This document shows, piece after piece, positions 46,001-53,800 of a stretch of 64,000 nt of DNA; within the stretch, counting starts at the first letter, position 1; each line of letters opens with the position of its first letter. The notes beneath the pieces were generated by a model that did no database searches, had not been told where the DNA came from, and saw only the letters and a list, made by a program, of their open reading frames with translations. This stretch comes from CALRQJ02 sp943370285 (GTDB lineage: Bacteria; Bacteroidota; Bacteroidia; Chitinophagales; Chitinophagaceae): the NCBI GenBank assembly GCA_943370285.1, contig CALRQJ020000009.1:119277-183276 (forward strand), in the 5' to 3' direction. The position numbers were made by a program, and so were the translations under genes.

Positions 46001-47466
46001 ACTGGACCTTCAACAATGGCTCTACAGCTACCGGATCTTCTACCAACTTTACTTACAACACAGCAGGAACATTCACCGAAAAATTAAGTGTTATTACTGC
46101 TGATGGTTGTATTGCTGATTCTAGCAGACAAGTTGTAGTAAATCCATTGCCAACCATTGCCGTAGTGTCAGATTCTTTAGCTGTATGTAATAACGCTTCA
46201 GCAACGTTTACCATTCAAAATCCGGTAACAGGTACAACCTACAATTGGTACACTACGGCAACAGGCACAACACTTGTAGCAACGGGTACAAGTTACACCG
46301 TGAATAATGTTACCACATCTGCTGAATATTATATTGAAGCTGTATCATCAGCAGGTTGTACTTCTGCTACCAGAAAACGAGTAAAAGTACAATTGCTACC
46401 AGGCTTAACACCTGCTGTTGTAACCGTTACTGCACAAGCAGCTAACACCGTTACTTTCAGTTGGGCAGCGGTACCGGGTGCAGCCAGCTATCAAGTATCG
46501 GTAAATGGCGGTTCGTTAGGTAACCCAAGTTCAGGTGCAACAGGTACAACACATACCGTTAGCGGTTTGGGTGTTTTACAAAATGCTTCCATTCAAGTGC
46601 AAGCCATCGGATTAATTCCTTGTCAGAATAGTTTGTCCACTACAGTTTCAGGCTGTGCCAACTCAGCTGCGGCAGTTGTTCCAGATTCTGTGGCCATCTG
46701 TATAAACAGCAATGTGACATTAACCGTACAACCAACCAATGCAGGTATCACTTATAATTGGTTTAATGTACCAAGTGGCGGAGCCTCATTATTTACAGGT
46801 AGCAGTTATGCGTTAACCAATGTAACGGCCTCTGCCATTTACTATGTACAACAAGCCAATGCTGCCACAGGCTGTGTTAGCTCAAATAGAACAAGAGTAG
46901 TGGTGAATGCTTTAGCTCCATTGGTTAAACCTGTAGTAACAGTACCGAATAACCAGTTAACACCAACATCCATCACTTTTGTGTGGAACGCCGTACCGGG
47001 TTCAACAGGTTATCAAGTATCTACCAACAATGGTACTACATGGAGTACACCAAGCAGCGGTGCAACAGGGTTAAGCCATACCGTAAGCGGCTTAACACCC
47101 AATACTTCGGTAACATTGATTGTTAGAGCCTTAGGCATCATTGCTTGCCAAAACAGCATCTCCGATCCTGTAACGGGCAAGACTTTGATTGATCAGATTT
47201 ATGTACCTAGTGCATTTAATCCTAACTCAACCATTTCACAAAACAGAACCTTAAGGGTGTACGGATATGTAATACAAACCATGCAGTTTGTCATCTTTAA
47301 CCAGTGGGGTGAGAAGGTATTTGAAACCACCAATCAAACCAATGGATGGGATGGTAACTACAAAGGAAAACCACAGCCAAGTGGTGTGTATATCTATGTA
47401 TTGAAAATGACATTGCTCAATGGCACCAGCAGTGAAATGAAGGGCTCGATTAATTTGATAAGATAG
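37054..47466 (+). CDS. Giant surface protein 2: three beta-helix cassettes, IgGFc-binding-like, PKD and FN3 modules, type B T9SS sorting domain
   Basis: A 3470-residue exported protein with a signal peptide at residues 1-29 (ending SIAQ). A jelly-roll-like module like those of giant protein 1 lies at about 50-215. Ig-like modules alternate with three beta-helix cassettes (about 597-1069, 1164-1644 and 1738-2227), each opening with [GN]xYTI and closing with GAWEF or GAFEF. An IgGFc-binding-like region (about 2386-2826) has DVPIVAYAHAIGSTSSGASM and YVIADNDNTVIEITP. A PKD module (about 2950-3030), Ig-like modules and two fibronectin-III-like modules follow (FSWAAVPGAASYQVS; FVWNAVPGSTGYQVS). The end (about 3379-3470) is a gliding-motility-type CHU_C/type B sorting domain with VPSAFNPN and NQWGEKVFETTNQTNGWDG. 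It probably acts as a surface adhesin. Confidence 0.92.
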   Translation: MSNRYLPLVTKHFVLAILLLTASICSIAQTDYTIGTGTVGNGTTTYPCPIQDYYEGSRAQYLYRASELSGAGMSPGMINAIKFNITTLNAFAGNIQSYQIKITSSSVATLGATTWEAVPNTVFGPIDYVPTIGINTFTFSTPFFWNGTDNIIIEICNGLAGNEADGIIHYTENPTTPWTTGLSFNGSHTYRADNAGNLCSTPTTTNTGTQTTRPNIIFNQTPASACSGTPTAGTANSSNTNILCLGTPFTLSLSGATVASGLNYQWQSSPDNMTWTNISGGTTQSFSTSQMATTMFYRCVVTCTNGGASSNSSSVQVNSVSNPPYVSLPYTESFETTWANACNTRDVPNSFWKNTPNTGNNSWRRDDDGASAAWTTVNGGYTPTASSGSRSARFHSFNSAVNTAGTLDLYINCNTTSANKRLDFDFINTNGTDTLSILLSTDGGTTFVRLDSAGTAAAWRTKTIYFSTSSATAVLRFRGVSDDGTTDIGLDNINLRTWADCSGVPTGGTATGSPLNVCAGQTINLSATGVTTGPGITYQWQVSTNGGTTWNNIAGATNFTAATTQVVTSRYRLVVTCTLTGGGSANSTEVTITSPPLPVGTYTINKNNPTTWPGAGAASNFNSFAAAYAAVSCGIAGAVTFEVAPGTGPYTEQLIVNGIVGGSSATNTITFKGNGNTIAFAPTNTNERAVIKLKNTKFFIFDSLTVQATGGTFGFGVHITGNADSNVVRNCTINTITTGTSTDFAGVVISGADNNAIGTGTTTALNDGNRIHNNTITGGAYGVTLTATFAGGANGFNQITNNTIRDFYQYGIFVSGSYNTVIEGNSISRPTRTPVTDFFGIHFTTQSNTASIARNKIFNPFGAATNSTAAFYGINFTTSSASAGNENVVVNNMISGNNGNGIQHGLSNTGSSNVWYFHNTISLDSTTSNSTAVTRGFSQTTAAGGIFFYNNLISITRGGAGVKHAIYLNNNNVTGDNNNYFISNAATNHIGYFGGANRTTLAAWRTATGQDAAANTINPVFANPSQNNLTPNNAAIDNKGLYLGIDFDINNAVRSTTTPDVGAWEFTPPPCSTPPVVGTVIMSPTVLCQNSNVSFSLNIGAYGSAQTFQWQYATTVAGPWSNVGPASLSYDTTIAADRTYFYRCAISCLSTTSYSDTVLLTVNPALPTGNYTIDFNNPTTYTGPATGTNFKTFAAVKAVLGCGVTGTGNVVFNVVPNSGPYNEQFVLDSVIGINPTRKMIFNGNGNTIAFSSSNNTERAVIKLNGADHIVFDSLVIDANGPNAFGYGIQLINNADSNIVRKSTILSSTTNTGQNFAGIVINSAATNAISTGNTWCDANEFDNNIIRGGYFGITLMGGSTANQIINNNRFTNNKIEDFYFYGFYSGGTANTLIEGNIFTRPTRTIINQANGIYLSSGPSNSIVITRNRFTKFFAGAPTSTVGFYGIYHNNVDATSGNEMTISNNAFYNLDGAGFVYPLYNNSSNGVNYYHNTISIDNPGSTSISSVAGLYQTGAANSINFKNNIVTITRGGTGSKHALYFASGASSQITSNWNDFYIDAGGTNNFIGFYTANRSTLPAWRVATLQDTTSLNFDPLYTDSTVGNLAPKMLPMDNKGINNLNVAIDINNATRSVSTPDMGAWEFTAPGCIAPPVAGTATVTPNSGVCLEVPITLNLTGNTPPGQITFQWQSATSAAGPWTNMSGILFTPQYDTLSSTNNFYRCAVTCNNSTVFSTVVSVTLNNILLAGTYTIDATQPQTWPGPPGTNFQTVQSAVNALLCGMTGSVVFNVKGTYNEQIRIPYVPGMSTSRTVTFQSWNANPADAVLTFASTAAGTNYTLKLDSTNYFTFRNMTFNATNNTFGRVVEFANTAGNDSLVSCIINTPVSTTNANSNAAVFVSSIRGSNIILKGNTINNGSNGIYFFGTNATLLANPGHLIDGNTVNNPYTTGINVQFANRIKITNNTVNLSGTLFTNTSGIYANYADTAVVIAKNTVNINNVITGPTYGIFVQNTRSNKVDSSLIHANTIIANTGNTNTVYGLTITNSKGLSVLNNAAAINASGATAYGMFIQNNVDSINIYNNTVQVTANAANGYSGYFVQGASSKINVFNNIFSNKGTGRALYVSNPANFKADYNMLYSNGTNLVQVATGTPTNFTTYKAWRDAWNWDKNSISFEPALTSATNLRPAIANPDSWAINGRGLQIKGNVFDFNNNYRPDSLTAGVPDLGAFEFYPTALPTVMTATPAAPGANVTQTFSYGTDTVMKIKWGTTFPPSISVRRFSGDVPQGLVQPRPDSMFFYTKVDIPGGGSYDYDAQLFYIDNWLGSVDLPSQLGLGKTTPGNAWVVGFTSRNELPKRRIYQSNVNYLDRFTGLINPYAPPILPDRDSSNRGRRFYFAYAKNQLNASATQQMVVYLSAGEQDANVQVRVNGTPWVRNYLVPANTVTVSEFLPKAGADNAYLNDPGIFDRSVEVISDVPIVAYAHAIGSTSSGASMLLPVGTWGYEYKTLCITNGTNFSDARPYFYVIADNDNTVIEITPSTAVQNPGFNVGVPTTVTLNKGQVIQLVASAVATDISGSLVKAVANSAGKCFPVAVFSGTSRTNITISGCTSGADFIMQQNFPITAWGRRYLTAPTSFSTAAFNTAANPFATNIYRVAVQDPTTVVRRNGVVLTGLVNNHYYQFQTNLAEFIEADKPIMVAQFTGGGTCVSGTGVGDPEMFYISPIEQGIDNVAFYRNTEESITINYLTMIVPTNGLPSLQIYDGPALIAPDYTYSHPNNGNPALRGVNYTVVIKRWTSAQQQVRVVCDSNFTGITYGLGSVESYGYNMGTLVKNLRAGGSVTNTLNPSNTPIEYTCANAPFKFTMSLAVIPTSITWKFSQVPNLTPSTDVTIANPVPTDSAIINGDKIYLFSLPNNFVFSAPGLYSVPVTFTAPTIGSCDNSQTDIIFVQVIPAPAVGFATSFVPCVGNTATFTADAATPGGVNVSTWNWTFNNGSTATGSSTNFTYNTAGTFTEKLSVITADGCIADSSRQVVVNPLPTIAVVSDSLAVCNNASATFTIQNPVTGTTYNWYTTATGTTLVATGTSYTVNNVTTSAEYYIEAVSSAGCTSATRKRVKVQLLPGLTPAVVTVTAQAANTVTFSWAAVPGAASYQVSVNGGSLGNPSSGATGTTHTVSGLGVLQNASIQVQAIGLIPCQNSLSTTVSGCANSAAAVVPDSVAICINSNVTLTVQPTNAGITYNWFNVPSGGASLFTGSSYALTNVTASAIYYVQQANAATGCVSSNRTRVVVNALAPLVKPVVTVPNNQLTPTSITFVWNAVPGSTGYQVSTNNGTTWSTPSSGATGLSHTVSGLTPNTSVTLIVRALGIIACQNSISDPVTGKTLIDQIYVPSAFNPNSTISQNRTLRVYGYVIQTMQFVIFNQWGEKVFETTNQTNGWDGNYKGKPQPSGVYIYVLKMTLLNGTSSEMKGSINLIR

Positions 47467-47535
47467 AATGGAGGAGAGAGGAGATAGAATGTAGAAGAGA
47501 GAAGAGAGAAGGTGAATAGTGAGTAGTGAGTAGTG
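47465..47535. repeat. Purine-rich low-complexity tract
   Basis: A degenerate run of GAGGAGA, AGAGAGA and GTGAGTAGTGAGTAGTG units directly after the stop of giant gene 2, almost entirely purine on the plus strand apart from interspersed T. It resembles the simple-sequence junk often seen beside repeat arrays in Bacteroidota. It may form unusual DNA structure. Confidence 0.7.
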
Positions 47536-47553
47536 CATGATTGAAATTGAAAT

Positions 47554-47799
47554 TGTCATCCTGCCCCGACTAGTCGGGGGAAGAGAAGTATCTGTTCAAA
47601 AAATGACAGATTCCTCGCAGCTCTCGGAATGACAAACATCAACTGTCATCCTGAACGAAGTGAAGGATCTGTTGAAACAATAACAGATTCCTCGCTGCTC
47701 TCGGAATGACAAACATCAACTGTCATCCCGACGAAGGAGGGATCTGATCAAACAAGGACAGATTCCCCGCAGCCCACGACTCGTCGGGGCGGAATGACA
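47554..47799. repeat. Array of three REP-like palindromic elements
   Basis: Three copies lie at 47554-47634, 47644-47711 and 47721-47799. Each begins TGTCATCC[TC]G and ends GGAATGACA, so each can fold on itself. Internally they share a GATCTG/ACAGATTCC core. Adjacent copies are separated by the same 9-base spacer, AACATCAAC. Elements of this type are dispersed in Bacteroidota genomes between genes; no transposase is adjacent. Confidence 0.85.
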
Positions 47800-47819
47800 A
47801 AACAGAATAAAAATATTAT

Positions 47820-47830
47820 CCCCCCCCCGG
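47820..47830 (+). promoter_or_regulatory. C9-GG box in the leader of giant gene 3
   Basis: Nine C residues followed by GG lie 58 bases upstream of the gene start. It resembles the C6-GG boxes before giant gene 1 and before the leader peptide of giant gene 2 but has a longer tract, which could vary by slippage. It is followed by two minimal ORFs (ATG-GCA-TAG, and a five-codon one starting at the next ATG). Confidence 0.4.
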
Positions 47831-47888
47831 CAATGGCATAGCCATGATGTTTGGGAGGTGAATTGTAAGCTAAAACAGGGTACGCAAC

Positions 47889-50800
47889 ATGATGATGAAC
47901 AGGACAAAACAATTTGGGCTTTTTCTTTTGCTACTGCTTTGTGGCAGTGTTGGCTTTGGGCAAAACGTCACCAACAAAGGAACGGACTTTTGGGTAGGTT
48001 ATGGGCACCATCAATTTATGGAACAAGCTTCCAACTCCCAAAACATGGTACTGTACATCAGTGCGGAGGAAGCAGCAACTGTAACCGTTACTATTGACAG
48101 TTCTGGTCCGGCTTTTTTACCTGCCAATTGGTGGAGAAGAACCTACAACATCCCTGCAAATACCGTTATCAATACAGGAACTTTTCCCGCAACTTCATGG
48201 ACAACAATTGCAGGACAGTCTGGCCCGATGCCTAAAAGTGTGACCACATATGACAGTCGTTTGTTTGATGATGTTCCCCCGGCAGGTTTTGGAGGTGAAA
48301 GGATGTTTAGAGCTAGAGGTATACGCATTACAAGTAATGTTCCAATTGTAGCCTATGCACATATTTACGGTAGTGTATCATCGGGTGCTACTATGTTATT
48401 ACCGACACCATCATGGGGATATGCTTATACGACCATCAACAGCCAACAGATTGATGCTGCCGGACCCGGTTATAACTGGTTTTACGTTATTGCCAAAGAA
48501 AACAATACACAAGTTGAAATAACTCCTGCCGCCGTATCTCGTTTAGGCAAACCTGCAGGAGTGCCCTTTCAAATCACTTTGATGAAGGGACAAATTTATC
48601 AATATGTAGGGCAAGCTGATGGAAGTGGAAATGGCGTAGAATTAACCGGATCTAAAATTAAATCTATTGCTAATAGTTCGGGGCAATGCTACCCCATAGC
48701 CGTTTTTGCAGGAAGTAGTAGAACCCGTGGTGAATCCGTGCCATGTGGTACTGGTTCAGGTAGAGACAACGATATGCAACAATGCTATCCGCAACAATCA
48801 TGGGGAAAGCGATATTTAACCGCACCTTTTTCAACTTCAAGTGGTAGTTCTGCTGCAGTAACATTAACTGCATCTAATCCGCAAACAAGTGTTTACAAGA
48901 TTGTAGTGAGAGACCCTACTACAATTGTTCGAAGAAATGGTGTACAACTAACAGGATTAATTGGAGGTTCACATTATAAATATTCTAGTAGTACTGCTGA
49001 TTATATTGAATCAGATAAACCCATCATGATTGGGCAATTCATGTCTGGTAGTTCAACCTGTAATCCCGGTACTTGGGGCGACCCAGAGATGGTTTTTTTA
49101 AGCCCAATAGAACAAGCCATTAAAAGTGTGGGTTGTTATCGGAATACTTTAGAAGCGATTTATGCCAATTATGTAACATTGATTATTCCAACTCCTGGTG
49201 TCCCATCATTAAGAATAGATGGCAGTAACGTATTTACGCATACCTATCCTCATCCAAATAGGGCTGGCTATACCGTTGTAATTAAAGGTTGGCAAGCTGC
49301 TCAAGCACAAATAAAAATTCAAAGCGATTCTGCCTTTACCGGTTTAACTTATGGATTAGGTAGTGCTGAAAGTTATGCTTTCAATATCGGTTCTAATCTA
49401 AATAACATCAATGGCCTCCCCGGCTTTCACAATGCACCTGATACAAGTGCCACTAATGTTATTCACCCCTATGGTTATGTCAATACACCGATGGAAGTAG
49501 GTGCTTATATCGCCTATAAGCCAACCTCCATGACTTGGAAGTTGAGTGCTTTGGCTTCGGTGGTTACGCCAAATACCGATGTTACCATTAATAACCCAAT
49601 ACCAATTGATTCTTTAGTAATTGGTGCTGCTAAATATTATCTATACCGCTTACCGGGTACATACACTTTTAATCCGGCAGGTACATATTATTTACCCATT
49701 GCCCTTACCTCTCCTAGTCCCGATAATGGTGATTGCAACAACCAAGAAACCGTCAATATCGAAATCATCATCAAGCCCAAAGCTTCGGCTACATTTACCT
49801 ATACACAAACAGGTAGTTGCGGTGTAGATACCACTCGTTTTACATCTCCGGCAACAACAGCGCAGGGCTATCCTATCATCAAATGGAAATGGCAATATCC
49901 TAACGGCGATACTTCAGCTTTGCAAAATCCGGCTTATTTGTATCCGGCAGCAGGTACTTATCCGGTAAAATTGACAATAACGGTTTTACACGGCGGTATT
50001 GCAGATACGACGATTAATGTAGTGGTTACATCGGGAAGTAGACCGTTCTCAAATTTTGGGGCTAATCCATCTGTGGTTTGTTTGGGGCAATCGGTTACAT
50101 TAAGTGATTCAACCAATTATACCGGCACCACAGGTTGGTGGTGGGATTATGGCAATGGCACTACCATAACAGCTACCAACAATGCTAATCAGGTTGTTAA
50201 CTATACCATGCCTGGCACTTACATAGTTAGACATACATTAATCATTACCGGAGCAACCTGTATTGCCGATACTATTTCAAGAACGGTTACTGTTGCAGCT
50301 ACTCCTGCCATCAGTAATGCAGCAGGTACATCACCTACCACATGTGGTGGTGGTAACGGCAGCATTGCCTTAAACGGCTTATTACCGAATACGCCATATG
50401 CTGTCGCTTACACATTTAATGGTACGCCTCAAACAGCTACTATCACCACTAATGCAAGTGGTGTATTAACCTTACCAAATCTTGCTACAGGCACTTATAC
50501 CAATATAACGGTGAGCATTGGTTCATGTAGTTCTAATTCAGTAGGACCGATTACCATTACCAATCCAACGCCACCGGCTACACCAACTGCAGTTGATAAT
50601 AGCCCGGTTTGTGCAGGTGGTACCATTAACTTATTGGCATCTACTACTACCTTAGGTACAATTGTTTATGCATGGACAGGACCAAATGGTTTTACCAGCT
50701 CGTTAAGCAATCCAAGTATCAGCAGTGCAACTACAGCTATGGCCGGTGTGTACAGTGTTACTGCTACGCAGGACGGTTGTACTTCGGCTGCCGGTACGGT

Positions 50801-53800
50801 TAATGTACAGATTAATCCCCTACCCGTTATTGGCGGTAATTCATTTACGAATCCAACAACATGCGGTACAGCAACAGGTACAATCACTTTATCAGGATTA
50901 CTAGCTAATACTTCTTATACCATTGAATACACTCAAAACGGCAATACTTATCCAGGCACCATCCTTTCAGATGCTTCAGGCAATGTTGTAATTCCTGCTT
51001 TAACAACTGGTACTTATACCAATGTAAGGGTTTCTTTAAATAGTTGTTGGTCTGCAGGTGTTGGACCGATTGTGTTGAGTGACCCTAATCCACCAGCTGT
51101 ACCAACTGTTAGTAATAACACCCCAATTTGCAATGGCGGTATTATTCAGTTAAATGCAAATAGTGCCACAGTTGGTACAATAATTTACACTTGGACCGGA
51201 CCAAATAGCTTTGTGAGCACAACACAAAATCCGCTTATCAATGGCGCTACTGTTGCAGCTTCAGGAACCTATAGCGTTACTGCTTCGTTGAATGGTTGTA
51301 CTTCAGCCGCAGCTACTACTTCAGTTGTGGTAAACCAAACACCTGCTATTCCAACAGCAGGAAGCAATAGTCCGATTTGTGTGGGAAATGCATTGAATTT
51401 AAACTCAACTACCACAACATCTGGTGCCATTTCTTATACATGGAGTGGACCAAACGGTTTTAACAGTACCACACAAAATCCATCTATTGCAACCGTTGTA
51501 CTAACCGATGCCGGAACATATAGTGTTACCGCATCACAAGCTGGTTGTACTTCATCTGCAGGAACAGTGAATGTAACTGTAAATCCGGTGCCTTTAATTG
51601 TTACAAGCAGTAGCAGTAATCCTACCACCTGTACCGGAACTAACGGTTCCATTACTTTAAATGGATTAACAGCGAATACCATTTACACCGTTAATTACAC
51701 TAAAGGCGGAACGGCTCAAGCACCTGCCACTATCAGCACCGATGCAACTGGTGTATTAACGATAGCGAATTTATCTGCCGGAAATTATACTAACGTTACG
51801 GTTACATTGAATGGCTGTACTTCTATGGCTGTAGGTCCATTTGTATTATCTGATCCAAATCCACCGGCTGTTCCAACGGTAAATAATAACAGTCCGATTT
51901 GCCAAAATACTACATTGAATTTAACGGCTACCTCTGCAACAAGTGGTGCCGTTACTTATAGCTGGACAGGGCCGAATAGCTTTACCAGTGGTGTACAAAA
52001 TCCATCGATAACGAATGTAACTACAACTGCATCAGGCACCTACAGCGTTACCGCCACATTAAATGGTTGTACATCTGCCGCAGGCACTACAACCGTAACC
52101 ATCAATCCATCACCAACCATCACAAGTACGGCAAGCACTAACCCAACCAGTTGTGCTACTGCTACCGGAACCATTACATTAAATGGTTTAGCTCCGAATA
52201 CTTTACATGCTATTAATTATACCTTTAATGGTAATCCGGCAACTGCGGTAAATGCTACATCCACTGCAAGTGGAACCATTACCCTCTCTGCCTTGGCATC
52301 GGGAACATATGCCAATATTACTGCAACCTTGAATGGTTGTACTTCCGCTGCGGTGGGACCCATTTCTTTATCCGATCCTAATCCTCCGGCAACACCAACC
52401 TTAACGGGAAATACACCTATTTGTGCCGGAACAAATATTAACTTAACGGCAGCTACCACCACAACAGGTGCTATCACTTATACTTGGAGTGGACCAAATG
52501 GTTTTAACAGCACAACACAAAACCCAACCATTACAGCAGCTACAGTTGCGGCATCTGGTACTTATTCTGTTACTGCAACGCTAAACAGTTGCACTTCGGC
52601 TGCCGCTAGTGTAGCAATTGTAGTCAATCCTATTCCTGTATTTGTAGGAACTAGTTTAATCAACCCAACTAGTTGTAATAGTGCTACCGGTTCCATCACT
52701 TTATCGGGCTTAACGCCTGCCGCAGTGTATACTGTTAATTACAGTAAAAATAGTACACCGCAAACCGCAACCATTACTGCCAATGCCAGTGGAAACGTTG
52801 TAATTCCAAATTTAACCGCAGGAAATTATACCGGCATTACCGTTACATTGAATGGATGCACTTCAACTAGTATAGCTTCTGCTTCATTAACCGACCCGGC
52901 ACCACCGGCTGTACCAACTGTAAGTAATGATGGTCCGCATTGTGCAGGTACCACTTTAAACTTATCGGCCGCAAGTGCTACACCGGGAGCTGTAACTTAT
53001 GCTTGGACCGGACCAAACAGCTTTACTAGTTCACAACAAAATCCGGCAATCACTTCAACCACTGTTAATAATAGTGGTGTGTACAGTGTTACTGCTACGC
53101 TCAATGGTTGTACATCGGCAGCAGCTACCACAACTGCTGTTATTAATGTTGTACCGGCTCCACCTTTAGCCGGAAGCAACACACCGATTTGTGCAGGTAC
53201 GGCTTTAAATCTTACCGCAACAACGGCAACGCCGGGTGCTGTAACCTATGCATGGAATGGTCCAAATAGTTTCACCAGCACACAACAAAATCCAACCATA
53301 GCCACAGCAGGTTTAGCAGCTGCAGGCAATTATCAAGTAACCGCTTCGCTCAATGGTTGTACTTCAACTAGTGGCGTTACATCGGTTGTTGTAAATGCTG
53401 TTCCGGTAATAGGCGGAAGCAGCAGTGTTAATCCAACCACTTGTAATACCGCAACAGGAAGCATTAGCTTAAACGGATTAGTAGCCAATGCTACCTATAC
53501 TGTTAACTTCAGCAGAAATGGTACGGCACAAACTGCACAAACCATCACTGCCAATGCTAGTGGTATAGTAGTTATTCCGAATTTAACTGCAGGCAATTAC
53601 ACCAATATCACCGTTACTTTCAATAACTGTGTATCCAACAGTATTGCTTCGGTAACATTAAATGATCCTAATGCACCGGCAGTTCCGGTGATTACGAACA
53701 ATACGCCAATTTGTGAAGGTGCCAATGTTAACTTGACTGCCACAAGCAGCACAAGTGGTGCATTAACTTATGCTTGGACAGGGCCAAACGGTTTTAGTAC

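Larger units (their letters stand above)
47467..47888. other. Repeat-filled spacer between giant genes 2 and 3
   Basis: This 422-base spacer holds the purine-rich tract, three palindromic repeats and the C9 box listed separately. No gene or classical terminator was recognised; the palindromic repeats may serve as transcript ends. Confidence 0.6.
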
